A stretch of DNA of 64,000 bases from Lottia gigantea (lineage: Eukaryota; Mollusca; Gastropoda; Lottiidae): the NCBI RefSeq assembly GCF_000327385.1, contig NW_008708133.1:997255-1061254 (forward strand). Reading direction: 5' to 3'. Below, in pieces: positions 24,679 through 36,000 of the stretch (positions are counted from its first letter, which is position 1; each line of letters begins with the position of its first letter). Under the pieces are notes generated by a model. It saw only the letters and a program-made list of their open reading frames with translations, had not been told where the DNA came from and ran no database searches. The translations under genes were made by a program, and so were the position numbers.

Positions 24679-24807
24679 ATAATGAAAAAATTCTTATGGA
24701 TTACAATTACTAACTTTATTTGAGCGACGTTTCGACCAGTGTTCTCTGGTCTTTATCAAGCAATGAATAAAGTTAGTAATTGTAATCCATAAGAATTTTT
24801 TCATTAT
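24679..24807. repeat. Perfect 42-bp inverted repeat with structured 45-nt loop
   Basis: Arms 24679-24720 and 24766-24807 are exact reverse complements. The loop holds GACCAG...CTGGTC and, on the minus strand, CTTGATAAAGACC and GGTCGAAACGTC. That order resembles a hammerhead-ribozyme core (CUGAUGA, stem II, GAAA) with core changes that should inactivate it. It may derive from a Penelope-like or MITE-type element. Confidence 0.7.
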
Positions 24808-25304
24808 ATCCAACACCTTTACTAAATGCCATTCAAAGATCAGAGACATCAGTTGCCATACTAGTTCAACTCTTAGATTCTGCCAGTCTTATTGTGGCCA
24901 TGTGACTCTTTAACTCATTAATTAACTTAACTAATGGCTACTTTAGAATAAACTCCCAGAGATCACAGAGCCTACACAAATGTGTTGAACAAGAAAGAGA
25001 TCGGTTGAGGAACAAATTGTTTCGTACCGTATTATAAGATTGAGACAGAAATAAAATCATTATCATTGTCAACCATTTAACTTCTACTCTCTGACCAAAT
25101 CTAAATTGAATTTTTTCTCGTGTCGCAAATATTAAAAATATGATTTTCAAGTGCATACCAATTGTCTTAGAATGCCTTTGTGTCCAAGAAAATATAAGTT
25201 TTGAAAATTTTTGGCTTGAACACACTTCTCTCCAAGAAATTTCATGTGAAAATGACACACATTTTGAACTGAAAACCTCCCTCTGTAAAATCATAGTTTC
25301 AAAT

Positions 25305-25425
25305 AATTTTGTTTTCCATGGTTGGCATTTTCATCAACCGAAGACAATCGAAGACTCTCAGCAATATTTGGAGATTAATATTTCAATTCATACGACAAAT
25401 GATAGCCAAAATGTGATTTAGAACT
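25305..25425. repeat. Dispersed repeat D, copy 2
   Basis: Diverged copy of the repeat at 12410-12520; shares AAGACTCTCAGCAATATTT and GATAGCCAAAATGT-type phrases. Lies between the palindrome region and the RING gene. Confidence 0.45.
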
Positions 25426-25709
25426 TGATGTGGCCAGAGAGTAGGGTAAGATTACATCATACAGTGTACAATGAAAAACAAATTTTAAGATATAATGATA
25501 GAAATCTAGATATATAAATATCAATGTAAGCCCTTTCAGGTTTTATGTTAATATATTAAGTAATTATGCATCAATATGACAATATTAATACTTTTGTCAC
25601 TCTTGATAGTGGCACTTTTAAAAAAAAAATCCTTTACATTAAAAATGAATAAAACATCACTAATTCAAATTAATTGTCATAGGAGTCAGGAAAGTAATTT
25701 TTCCATTTC

Positions 25710-27527
25710 CTAGTCTAGTTCAATATCGACTCTACATACTGGACAGGAAGCATTGTTTGTTAACCACTTATCAACACACCCAGAATGAAAACAATGAAAA
25801 CATGGCAAAATCCTCAAACAATCATTATCTTCATATTCACACATACAAATAGAACATTCCTCATCAACAGAATTATTCTTATCATATTTTTTAAATTTCT
25901 TTATAGGTAATCTATTAATTTGGTTATTGTTGATACCTTTTTGTTGCACATCCCCCATCCGCTCTGCTAACTGTAACAATACATCATAGTCATTTCCATC
26001 ACCAATTGGTGACTGGATCATGGCACCATATCTAGAACGAGGCTGTCTTCTTCCTCCTCTTCTTCCTCTTGGTCCTCGTCTGGGAGGAGTTTCTTCCAGT
26101 AAAGCTAATAAATGATTTTCAATATCAATCTCATTTGGCATTCCTCTTCTATGAAAATGTGATACTCTGTTATGACTATGAAGGGATGTTTGTGTTTGCC
26201 AACTATGCTGTTGATGAAAAGCGTTACTGTGTCCATTGTAATATGGTGGTAATACTGGTGAAGGCAATTGAGGAACAGGAAACTGATGAACTGTTTCACC
26301 CTGGGCAAGAGAAAATGCAAATTCTTTATCCATTTCTTCTTGAAGTTTTTTAGCATAGTCTTCATCCTTATCGATTTGTTCAACTAACTGTAGAATATCA
26401 TCTTCAGATTGTGTTTCATTGATTTTTTGTTTTTTTCTGTGGTGTTTTTTAACAGAAACTCCTGCTCGCTTTCTTCTAGAAGAGGGGGAATTCATGGAGA
26501 ACTGTGGACCAGAAGCTCCAAGATATACAATGTCTGGTGAATCAGGGACTGTAATCTTCACCTTAGAAATAGATGTACCGGTATTGTCACACTTGAAAGA
26601 ATGAAAAGGGGTTTCTGGTGTTGTGACCTTGTTGAATTTAAACCCTGATGGAGATAAAGATGAATCAAATAAATCTGGTGTTACTGGCAACAATTTCTTC
26701 ATAGAATCACCAGAATCCTTTTTAGGTGTGGTCAGTTTAGTTTCTAGGGTGCTGGGAAAAGACTTTTGAAAACCATGAATGTCAGCACTGGCACATTGAG
26801 CAAAATGTTTTCCATTCATTTTGTCATCACAAGCGAAATTAACCACATCTAAATTTTTAGTCTTTGAAATTCTGGAAGGCTTACTTTGCGATTGGTTTCC
26901 TGCTCTTGATAATTTAACTATATTTGTTATGTTTGTGTCAAAACCATTTAATTTCTTTCGTTTAATATCTTCCTTTAAATGTCGCCTTGATGGGTACAGT
27001 TTCTCTAAATATTTCTCATCACTTACAGAACCTTTAGGCCTACTGGCAGCAATTTTAGACAAGGGAACAGTTTCATCTTCATCACAACTAGAATTTGATT
27101 CAGAATCAGAAGGCCACCTGATGAAAGATTTACCTTTGAAGCAAGGTGAATTTCTTCTTTTATCACGAGAGAACTCTGATTTTGAGTGTTGTGAGTTTGA
27201 TTGTGTCTTCGTGATAATGTTTAAACTTTCAAGGTCTTCATATTTTTTGTCCTTTTCTCGGTCAGGCTGCAAAGAAAATATGTCCATATTTGAGTTTTTA
27301 TCACTTGTTCTACAACTACCATTATATTTCTTCTCAGGATGACTGTATCTCTGGAATTTATGAAATGAGTCAGATCGGTCAAATATTGGACTTGTGGTTT
27401 CATGAGACCTAGTGGTAGATCTATCACTTCTCTTGGAAATCGAACGATGACGATGATACGACGTGTCGATCTCGTCATAAAGATTTTCTTTTGTTTTAAA
27501 CATGGTATCGATAGATCTATAATTCAT
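25710..27527 (-). CDS. RING-H2 E3 ubiquitin ligase with ubiquitin-binding-like helix, single exon
   Basis: A 605-residue intronless protein. Residues 558-598 form a C-terminal RING-H2 finger, C-x2-C-x14-C-x-H-x2-H-x2-C-x10-C-x2-C, all eight ligands present. This recruits an E2 and should give ubiquitin ligase activity. Residues about 1-370 are Ser/Lys/Arg/Asp-rich and probably disordered. Around residues 380-410 is an acidic-basic helix (DEDYAKKLQEEMD, then EFAFSLAQ) that resembles MIU/UIM ubiquitin-binding motifs. A Gly/Arg-rich stretch (PRRGPRGRRGGRRQPRSR) follows near 485. The layout recalls RNF6/RLIM, RNF38/44 and RNF111 nuclear ligases, but I cannot assign an orthologue. The first ATG at 27527 opens the frame. 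Long ORFs on the opposite strand are shadows. Promoter motifs lie about 150 bp upstream. Confidence 0.88.
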   Translation of the reverse strand: MNYRSIDTMFKTKENLYDEIDTSYHRHRSISKRSDRSTTRSHETTSPIFDRSDSFHKFQRYSHPEKKYNGSCRTSDKNSNMDIFSLQPDREKDKKYEDLESLNIITKTQSNSQHSKSEFSRDKRRNSPCFKGKSFIRWPSDSESNSSCDEDETVPLSKIAASRPKGSVSDEKYLEKLYPSRRHLKEDIKRKKLNGFDTNITNIVKLSRAGNQSQSKPSRISKTKNLDVVNFACDDKMNGKHFAQCASADIHGFQKSFPSTLETKLTTPKKDSGDSMKKLLPVTPDLFDSSLSPSGFKFNKVTTPETPFHSFKCDNTGTSISKVKITVPDSPDIVYLGASGPQFSMNSPSSRRKRAGVSVKKHHRKKQKINETQSEDDILQLVEQIDKDEDYAKKLQEEMDKEFAFSLAQGETVHQFPVPQLPSPVLPPYYNGHSNAFHQQHSWQTQTSLHSHNRVSHFHRRGMPNEIDIENHLLALLEETPPRRGPRGRRGGRRQPRSRYGAMIQSPIGDGNDYDVLLQLAERMGDVQQKGINNNQINRLPIKKFKKYDKNNSVDEECSICMCEYEDNDCLRILPCFHCFHSGCVDKWLTNNASCPVCRVDIELD

Positions 27528-27667
27528 CTAATTTACCATTTAATGAAAATCTTCGAATTGTTCGCTTTTTATCACACAAAGTTAGTAAAAGTTAATAAGT
27601 TTATGAAAACAAAGTTTATGTAAGTAGATTTAGGCGTAATTCAAATCCTTCAATAATACTTTGATTT

Positions 27668-27722
27668 ATCCGCCATTTTGGATATCTACAGGAAGTTACT
27701 CGCGCCACTTCCGTTATGGTAA
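27668..27722 (-). promoter_or_regulatory. Likely RING-gene promoter: YY1 and ETS motifs
   Basis: CCGCCATTTTGGATAT at about 27670 fits YY1, and ACAGGAAGT and CCACTTCCGTTATGG (27690-27718) fit ETS/GABP sites in both orientations. They lie 140-195 bp upstream of the RING start codon. No TATA box is apparent. Function is inferred. Confidence 0.5.
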
Positions 27723-28534
27723 ATGCAAAATGCCCCTTGCAAATTATAACGTCTACACCATTATAGACATCCTATACACTATAATAATGTTTTTAGACGT
27801 CATTGGACCAATAATATTTATTATTGAACTCGAAATACATCCTAAAAGATCTCTGTTAGTGAACCCATTTCTTTTACGAGAATTGGACCAAATAGTGATT
27901 ATTTCTTTACGACAAACTTAGAGTTAGACTAGAGTAACCTAGTGAAAGATAATTACATTAAAATTAAAAAGTAAGGTTTAAAGCGTAAATATTAGTCAAT
28001 AATTCAATTCTGACGTGTTTACTGACGTACTGACGTGTGACGGAGACCTTACTCCAATAATTTGTTTAAAACTTGGCCCGAGCATAGACTATATTCCCAG
28101 TCAAAAAAAAAAGTGGACCGAGCTTGTAATGAAGAATGGGTCGAGTTTTTGGATAAAAAGTTTGTCGTGAAAATTTTTGATAAAAAAAGTGGGCCGAGTT
28201 TGTTTTGGTCCGAGTTGTCCTGATTCCTCTTTTATATCCCCTATTAGTTTTGAAATAAGAACAACTCGACCAAATTTCAAAGACAAATGGCACTTTTGAA
28301 AGACAATTCGGACCATTTTTTGTGAGACTGGCAATGTTAGAGACAACTCTGAACACTTTAAATTGGACTGTGACAGCAAAACTGTTGTCTCTTCAAAGTC
28401 ACAAGAAAACATACACCCAAGACTCCAAGTCAACGGTGATTAGTTAACTCGCTTTAACAAACCGAGTTAGCTTGTCTACAACCACGAGTAATGAGGTATA
28501 TAACCAAATGTATCATGTCTTATATGGAATATGA
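27723..28534. other. Intergenic, nothing recognised
   Basis: No gene found. Contains repeated CCGAGTT/GGACCGAG phrases (28080-28220) of unknown meaning. The overlapping minus-strand ORFs at 28066-28433 look like chance frames. Confidence 0.35.
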
Positions 28535-28795
28535 GCTCCAAGATAGTAAAAAATGAAATGATTGGAGTTTTACGCCCCACTTTTCTTCACCATGTGGGCA
28601 AATGAAGACGGGCAACGCCATGCAGGGTGTGATGAGGGAAATTTTGCCAGGACAGCGGCATAAGCCTGCTCTTTTTCGATTTCCAACTGTAGAGGGATCT
28701 TTAATGTGCACGAGGCCTCAGTTTATTGTCCCATCCTAACGACTAGACGCTTTTTCCATGTCAGCCACTATTACCTGCATCACTGACCAAAAGAG
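28535..28795 (-). mobile_element. SINE-like dispersed repeat family C, second copy
   Basis: Reverse-complement match to 7950-8190: GCCGCTGTCCTGGCAAAATT, AGTTGGAAATCGAAAAA, GGGACAATAAACTGAGGCC, and TTGGTCAGTGATGCAGGTAA on the minus strand. It ends in an AAAAATGAAATGATT-type tail. A shorter relative may lie near 37830-37870. Confidence 0.6.
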
Positions 28796-28899
28796 GTCAG
28801 GAAAGGAAAAACTAATACAAATCTATTATTGTAAACTAAAGGACCTATAGCATTTTGACTGTTCAGGATCACAGGTTGAAATTGGCAATCTTCAATTTC

Positions 28900-29480
28900 T
28901 ATCAAATAGGCCTACATGTCATACACTTCTTTTCACTTTTTGAGGCAATACTGAATAATATTACCAAGTTTTGTTAAAAATCTGATAAGATTTTCAGTGT
29001 TTATCAGCTCAAAATTGAAAGCATTTTCAAAAACAAGGGCAATAACTCGTATTAAATATTTTTTGATTTCTCTGATTTTTAATAGGGTTGGATGATTATA
29101 AACACTCACACCAAGTTTCGACTAAATCTGTCAAGAATTATGGCTTCTGAAACTTTTCGATAACTCATACTAAATATTTTTGATTTTTCTGTTTTCATCC
29201 TTGGGTGATAACAAACATTCACATCAAGTTTCGTCAAAATACAGAGAGAAAGACAATTTAAGGATAGATCCTTTTCATTCAATCATAATTGAACCTTCTA
29301 GAGTGTTTACAAGCTAAAATAGAACGCATTTTCAAGAACAAGGGCAATAACTCATACTGATTATTTTTTGATTTTTCTGATTTTCAATAAGGTTCATCCT
29401 TGGGTGATTACAAACACTCACCAAGTTTCGGACGGACGGACAGACGACCCACCCCTTTCATGCGGTTGTATAAAAATCAA
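28900..29480. mobile_element. Family A element, diverged
   Basis: Several tandem-like phrases: AAGGGCAATAACTCATACT, TTCATCCTTGGGTGATTACA, CACTCACACCAAGTTTCG, CTAGAGTGTTTACAAGC. It ends in CGGACGGACGGACAGACGAC and GCGGTTGTATAAAAATC. Left boundary uncertain. Confidence 0.5.
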
Positions 29481-29845
29481 TCTAAAACTTCAGCTTACAT
29501 TTCAATGCACAAAAATGTATTAGGTGGAACTGGATTTTAGTTAGTGATACATGTACAATATTAAGTATAATTCTATATTCAATTTTCTTAAAGGTTTCAC
29601 ACTTTTATATATCTAATATTTATTAAATTAAAGCATGTTAAATATTGCACATTCATAAAAAATATAAACAAAACAATAAAATAAACACGTGGTACAGAGT
29701 GGGACTTTGCTAATGTGGCAAATTGTAAGAGACTTTTAAGAGATTCCCTTTATAAAGGCCAAGGTCAGGAGATAAAAATTGCAAAACTTAAAAAAAAAAC
29801 TTCAACTGGAAGTTGCAAAAGAGCAAAAGCAAAATTGAAAGATAG

Positions 29846-30637
29846 CTTGCCAGGCTAAATGATTAAATAGTCTTTAGTGACTACAGGGTTGCACAATATA
29901 GCTAATAGAGTGAAACGTCAAGTCAGACACGATATTTCGGAGAAATATTATCCGATCATCACGAAAATCGATAGGGATCATCTTCATAATGACATTGACA
30001 TACAAAATAAAAATCAAAAGAATCTGTAAACAATTGTAGCCTGTAGAGTGAGCACGAGTTGCACAATATAGCTAATAGAGTAAAATGTCAGGTCAGACAC
30101 GATATTTCGGTGAAATATTATCCGATCATCGCGAAAATCGATAGGGATCATCTTCATAATGACATTGACATACAAAATAAAAATCAAAAGAATCTGTAAA
30201 CAATTGTAGCCTGTAGAGTGAGCACGAGTTGCACAATATAGCTAATAGAGTAAAACGTCAGGTCAGACGCGATATTTCGGTGAAAAATTATCCGATCATC
30301 AGGAAAATCAATAGGGATCATCTTCATAATGACATTGACATGCAAAATAAAAATCAAAAGAATCTGTAAAGAATTGTAGCCTGTAGAGTGAGCACGAGTT
30401 GCACAATATAGCTAATAGAGTAAAACGTCAGGTCAGACACGATATTTCGGTGAAAAATTATCCGATCATCGCGAAAATCAATAGGGATCATCTTCATAAT
30501 GATATTGACATACAAAATAAAAATCAAAAGAATCCATAAAGAACTGTAGCCTGTAGAGGCAGCACGAGCCAAATGTCGGATGGACGGACCGACGGGGTGA
30601 TTACAATATACGCCCATCTTAAATGTGGGCGTATAAA
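29846..30637. mobile_element. Family A element with four tandem ~171-bp monomers
   Basis: Opens with GATAGCTTGCCAGGC. Near-identical monomers begin at about 29886, 30058, 30229 and 30400 with GTTGCACAATATAGCTAATA. Each includes CATCTTCATAATGACATTGA, CAAAATAAAAATCAAAAGAA and GTAGCCTGTAGAGTGAGCAC. It closes with GGACGGACCGACGGGG and TTAAATGTGGGCGTATAAAA. Monomer identity is high, so the expansion is recent. Confidence 0.75.
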
Positions 30638-30774
30638 AAACGGCTTCCTAGTTTTTGTAAGCAAATGTGTACAGATTACATACACATCAAAATTATGCAT
30701 GCCCAAATTCAACTCTGAGGCCCCATTTTGAGTTTTACAAAAGTTGTTCATATCAAGTATAACTTTCAGTCTAG

Positions 30775-31833
30775 ATAGCTTGCCAGGCAAGGTAATATAC
30801 GCCCACTGGCAGCTTTGGTTTTGAATAAAAATATTTAGCAGTACAGTAACAATCACCAATATGAAATATTCAACCTTCAGTCATACACTTCTTTTGAACT
30901 CTTTAGGGCGATACTGAATAATATTGAGTATGAGTTATTGCCCTTGTTCTTGAAAACGTGTTCAATCTTTAGCTCGTGAAAACTCTAGAAGGCAAATATT
31001 CAATCTTCAGCGCGGTACCGAATAATAAAACCAAGTTTTGTCAGAATCCGGCAAGAATCATGCCTTAAAATTTGAAAGCGTTTTCAAGAATGAGGTCAAT
31101 AACTTCTATGAAAAATGATTTTAGATAGGTTTCATCCATGATTGATAATAAACAATTTCACCCAGTTTTGTCAAAATCTGTAAAGAATTGAGCCTTCTGG
31201 AATGTTTACAAGCTAAAAATTGAACACGTAACTGATACTAAATATTTTTTGATTTTTCAATAGGGTTCATCCTTGGGTTATAATAAACACTCATGCCAAG
31301 TTCCGTCATTTATGCCTTCTAGAGTGTTTACGAGCAATAACTCATACTAAATATTTTTAGATTCTTCTGATTTTCAATAGGGTTCATCCTTGGGTGATTA
31401 CAAACACTCGCACCGAGTTCCGTCAAAATCCGTCAAGACTTGTGCCTTCTATAGCTAAAAATTGAACGCGTTTTCAAGAATGACGGCAATAACATGTACT
31501 AAATATTTTTCGATTCTTCTGATATTCAATAGGGTTCATCCTTGGGTGATTACAAACACTCACACCAAGTTTCGTCAAAATCCGTCAAGACTTGTGCCTT
31601 CTATAGCTAAAAATTGAACGCGTTTTCAAGAATGACGGCAATAACATGTACTAAATATTTTTCGATTCTTCTGATATTCAATAGGGTTTATCCTTGGGTG
31701 ATTACGAATACTCATACCAAGTTTTGTCAAAATCCGTCAAGAATTGTGTCTTGTAGAGTGTTTACGAGCAATTGTGGACGGACAGACATGGGTGACGGCA
31801 ATATATACTTCCCCCATTTCATGTGGGTGTATA
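30775..31833. mobile_element. Family A element with internal repeats
   Basis: Starts GATAGCTTGCCAGGCAAGG and AATATACGCCCACTGGCAGC. Internal units repeat CAATAGGGTTCATCCTTGG, GTGATTACAAACACTCAC and AAAATCCGTCAAGA about five times. It ends GGACGGACAGACATGGGTGA and CATGTGGGTGTATAAAA. The first 290 bp match the palindrome arms at 23880-24533. Confidence 0.7.
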
Positions 31834-33088
31834 AAAAATCAGCTGTAGAATTTCGATGTCTACCAATCAGCTTAATTTCGTTGACATTTATCAATTACAA
31901 AGGAAATTATTCAACTGCTATAATATTAGATATTGTATGTAGATTCCAAAAATGAAAACTAGAAGAAAATCGACCCAAATACATGACATGTTGAACTGTG
32001 GCACTTCCAGTTTTGCAAAAATGTTCTAATTTATATTTATGTAACATGTTACCGCAACAGAAGGATTAGGAAAGTTAAAGGTTTACTGCAGTCTAAGTAC
32101 AGACAGGTGTGTAAATTTTGAAAAAAAAGAAAAAAAGAATTGACAATAAATAACAAACTGGGACTAAAATCCGTAAAAACACGAAGTGTAAGGACTCTCA
32201 AAAAAATCTTTCTGTAGATTATAAATGTTAAAAGTCTGATTATAACCATTTTTTAAAAACCATGAGCCTAAAATTTGGTGACACCATGAATGTCATTAAT
32301 TAAGTATGATTAAAGCTTTATATAGTATTTTTAAAAGGATTGTAAAAAGGTTTTCTAAATTTTTATAGGAGACACTGATAGAATCAATTTGCAAAATTCT
32401 AATTTTCAATCAGATGTCTGTGGTTCCTGCAATTCCACTAAAACCAAGTGTTTTATGATGTCACTTATCTCAAAATATGCCTCTTCACATAATGCCCTTA
32501 GCGATTACTGACATCATTAAACACTTTCTTCTAATGGAATTGCAGACAACCTATTTACAATCTCTATAATTCGTTCAAAATGATCATTGGATACAAAGAA
32601 ATACTTATCAGATAAAGCAAGATTATTATCTATTAGAAGATACAAACTCATTGATGTATAAATAAAAGAATGAAATTAAAACTGAATGTTTGAGTTTACA
32701 ACGTTACAAGTTTTATCTAGATTCAATAAATTGTAATACATCATAACAAAGCAATCGAGACATGTAATGATGAAATGAAACATTGAGTATAAAATAAAAT
32801 AAAATTCTACAAATAATACTGTATTGCCACATCATTTAACCTCTTATTCGATGTTTAAAATTTTAATTCTGTTCTGTTCTATTTGGGGAAAAAACCTCAT
32901 TATATAACAGAAATTTTGTTGTGACTATATCATCCTGCTATTATGTATACTTTTTTTCACTGCTAACCTAGCACCTGCCAGAGCTCATAACTATACTGTT
33001 TTTCATATACAATTCCACTAACTATCTATTCCTCAATTCTATCTACAGGATTTTGACTGAGTAAAAAAAAATTATTATATCACATCAA
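31834..33088. other. Intergenic, AT-rich
   Basis: No gene or clear repeat recognised. Lies 3' of the folate-receptor-like gene and probably includes its 3' UTR. Confidence 0.4.
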
Positions 33089-36000
33089 CTATATGATTAA
33101 TACAGATACTATCATAATCAGACTAGTCACAAACGGGAGAAAATAATTCAAATGTTGAACAGCTCCATCAAAAACTTTAGGATCAAATTTAAAACAGCCA
33201 CTATCAGCTACACTAAAATCTTGAGCTTCACAAAACATAGAACCATTCTCATAATTACTTCCTAAAAAGAGACAATATAATTACATCAAAATAGTCGGGA
33301 TAGATAAGATACCTCCTTGTGCAGATGTCAGAAATAATAAACAACAAAAGCCACACGTGGTACTGAGTGGGATTTTTCTAATGTGGCAAGAAACTCTTAA
33401 AAAATATACCTTCTAGGTGTCTGTCTTTGGAAGGTTGTGCAACCAGAAGTAGACATCAGAAATGAAAGTATCAGCAAATAGCCAAAGTCAATGACCTTTA
33501 AAAAGGTCAATATCACAAGATATAACTCATCAAATTTTCAAAATGCATACAGCTATAAATCTAGAAGCTTACATTTGACATCAAATATGAAAGCACAAAT
33601 ACAAAAACAAAGGCTAATGACCTTAGATCCTACAAAAGTGGAGGTCAAAAAAGATCACGATCAAAAATTAAAAATATGAAATTTCTAAACCCTGTTCCAT
33701 TTGGTGAACTACAAAGCTGAAACAAATGAGATTTTAACACAAACTGGCCAAAGAGACTGGGAAATTGTGTGAAAAGCTCCTTTTTAGAACAAAATTAATG
33801 TAATTTATGCAACTCATGCACCTTTTCATAAAATGTAAAAATACATAATTTAACCCGAATGTGCCACGCCCACCTCAACTTTTTTTTATCATAGTTGAAT
33901 TTATATTTAAAATGTCTAGTTGTGTTCCAAATATCAAGCTTCTACATCATATAGATCTTAAAATATACATTCACCAAGCTCAACGTCAGAATCCCTATTA
34001 TGAAAGTATTAGTAGATGGCCAAGGTCATTGACCTTTGACCTTGTGAGAAGGTTAACAAAGGTCAATGTCACAAGATATCAGCCATAAAACTTTAAAATA
34101 CAAATGGTATAAAAGGGGAAGTTGACTTCGGACATCAAATATGAAAGTATAAATAGATAACCAAGATCAATGACCTTTGATCCTACAAAATCAAAGGTCA
34201 ACAAAGGTGAATGTCAAAAATTGAAAATATGGAAATTCTAATTTGGTTCCTTTTTTTATACGCCCACACATAAGTATGTGCGTATATTGTGGTTGTTCAC
34301 ATTCACCTCGTGCTCACTCTACAGACTACAATTCTCTATTGATTCTTTTGATCTTTTGTATTATTGAATTTGGTGATGATCCGATGATTTTCTTCAGAGA
34401 TATTGCATAAAACTCTGATATCGCGTTTGTTTTTTTCACTTATTTTGCTCGTGCTCACTCTACAGGCTACAATTCTCCAAGGATTCTTTTGATTGTTTGC
34501 ATTTGTGTCAATATCAATATGAAGATGTGCACTATTGAATTTGGCGATGATCCGATGATTTTTATACGCCCACATGAAATGGGGGGTGTATATTGCCGTC
34601 ACCTACTTCCGTCGGTCCGTCCGTCCGCAATTTCTCGTAAACACTCTACAAGGCACAATTCTCGACTGATTTCGACGAAACTTGGTATGGTTGTTTGTAA
34701 TCACCCAAGGATGAACCCTATTGAAAATCAGACGAATCGAAAAATTTACTATGAGTTATTGCCATTGTTCTTGAAACGCTCGTAAACACTCTAGAAGGTG
34801 CAATTCATGACGGATTTAGTTGAAACTTGGTATGAGTGTTTGTTATCCCCCAAGGATAAACCCTATCGAAAATCAGAATAATTGAAAAATATTTTGTATG
34901 AGTTATTGCCCTTGTTCTTGAAAACACGTTCAATTTTAGCTTGTAAACACTCTAGAAGGCACAATTCTTGACGGATTTTGACGAAAATTGGCATGAGTGT
35001 TGGTTATCACCCATGGATAAACCGTATTGAAAAACAGAAAAATTGAAAAATATTTAGTATGAGTTATTGCCCTTGTTCTTGAAAACGCGTTAAAATTTTA
35101 GCTTGTAAACGCTCTAGAAGGGACAATTCTTGACGGATTTTGACGAAACTTGGCATGAGTGTTTGTTATCACCCAAGGATAAACCCTATTGAAAATCAGA
35201 TAAATCGAAAAATATTTAGTATGAGTTATTGCCCTTGCTATTGAAAACGCGTTCAATTTTTAGCACATAATCACTTTGATGAAACTTGGTGTGAATGTTC
35301 GTAATCACCCAAGGATGAACCCTATTGAAAATTAGAAGAATTGAAAATTATTTAGTATGAGTTATTCCCCTTGTTCTTGAAACCACTTTCAAATTTAGCT
35401 CTTAAACACTAAAAGGCATGCTTCTTTCTGGATTTTGACAAAACTTGGTTTTATTATTCAATCCTGAAGATTGAATATTTGCCTTCTAGAGGCGTGATGT
35501 CAGAGTTTTATGCGATATCTCTCAAGAAAATCATCGGATCATCACCAAATTCAATAGTGCACATCTTCATAATGATGTTGACACACATACAAAAGATCAA
35601 AAGAATCAATAGAGAATTGTAGTCTGTAGAGTGAGCACGAGTCAAAAAAGTGAAAAAAAAAAAAACGAAGCGCGTTATAGAGTTTTATGCGACATCTCTC
35701 AAGAAAATCATCGGATCATCACCAAATTCAATAGTGCACATCTTCATAATGATATTGACACACATACAAAAGATCAAAAGAATCAATAGAGAATTGTAGT
35801 CTGTAGCGTGAGCACTAGTCAAAAAACTGAAAAAAAAAACAACGCGTTATCAGAGTTTTATGCGATATCTCTAGAGAAAATCATCGGATCATCACCAAAT
35901 TCAATAGTGCACATCTTCATAATGATATTGACACACATACAAAAGATCAAAAGAATCAATAGAGAATTGTAGTCTGTAGAGTGAGCACAAGGTAAATGTG

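Noticed and set aside
26821-27342. 173-codon plus-strand ORF
   Set aside because: Antisense shadow of the RING gene coding sequence; no family features.
28066-28433. Overlapping minus-strand ORFs of 96 and 110 codons
   Set aside because: Two frames of the same DNA, no motif, low-complexity ends; probably chance.
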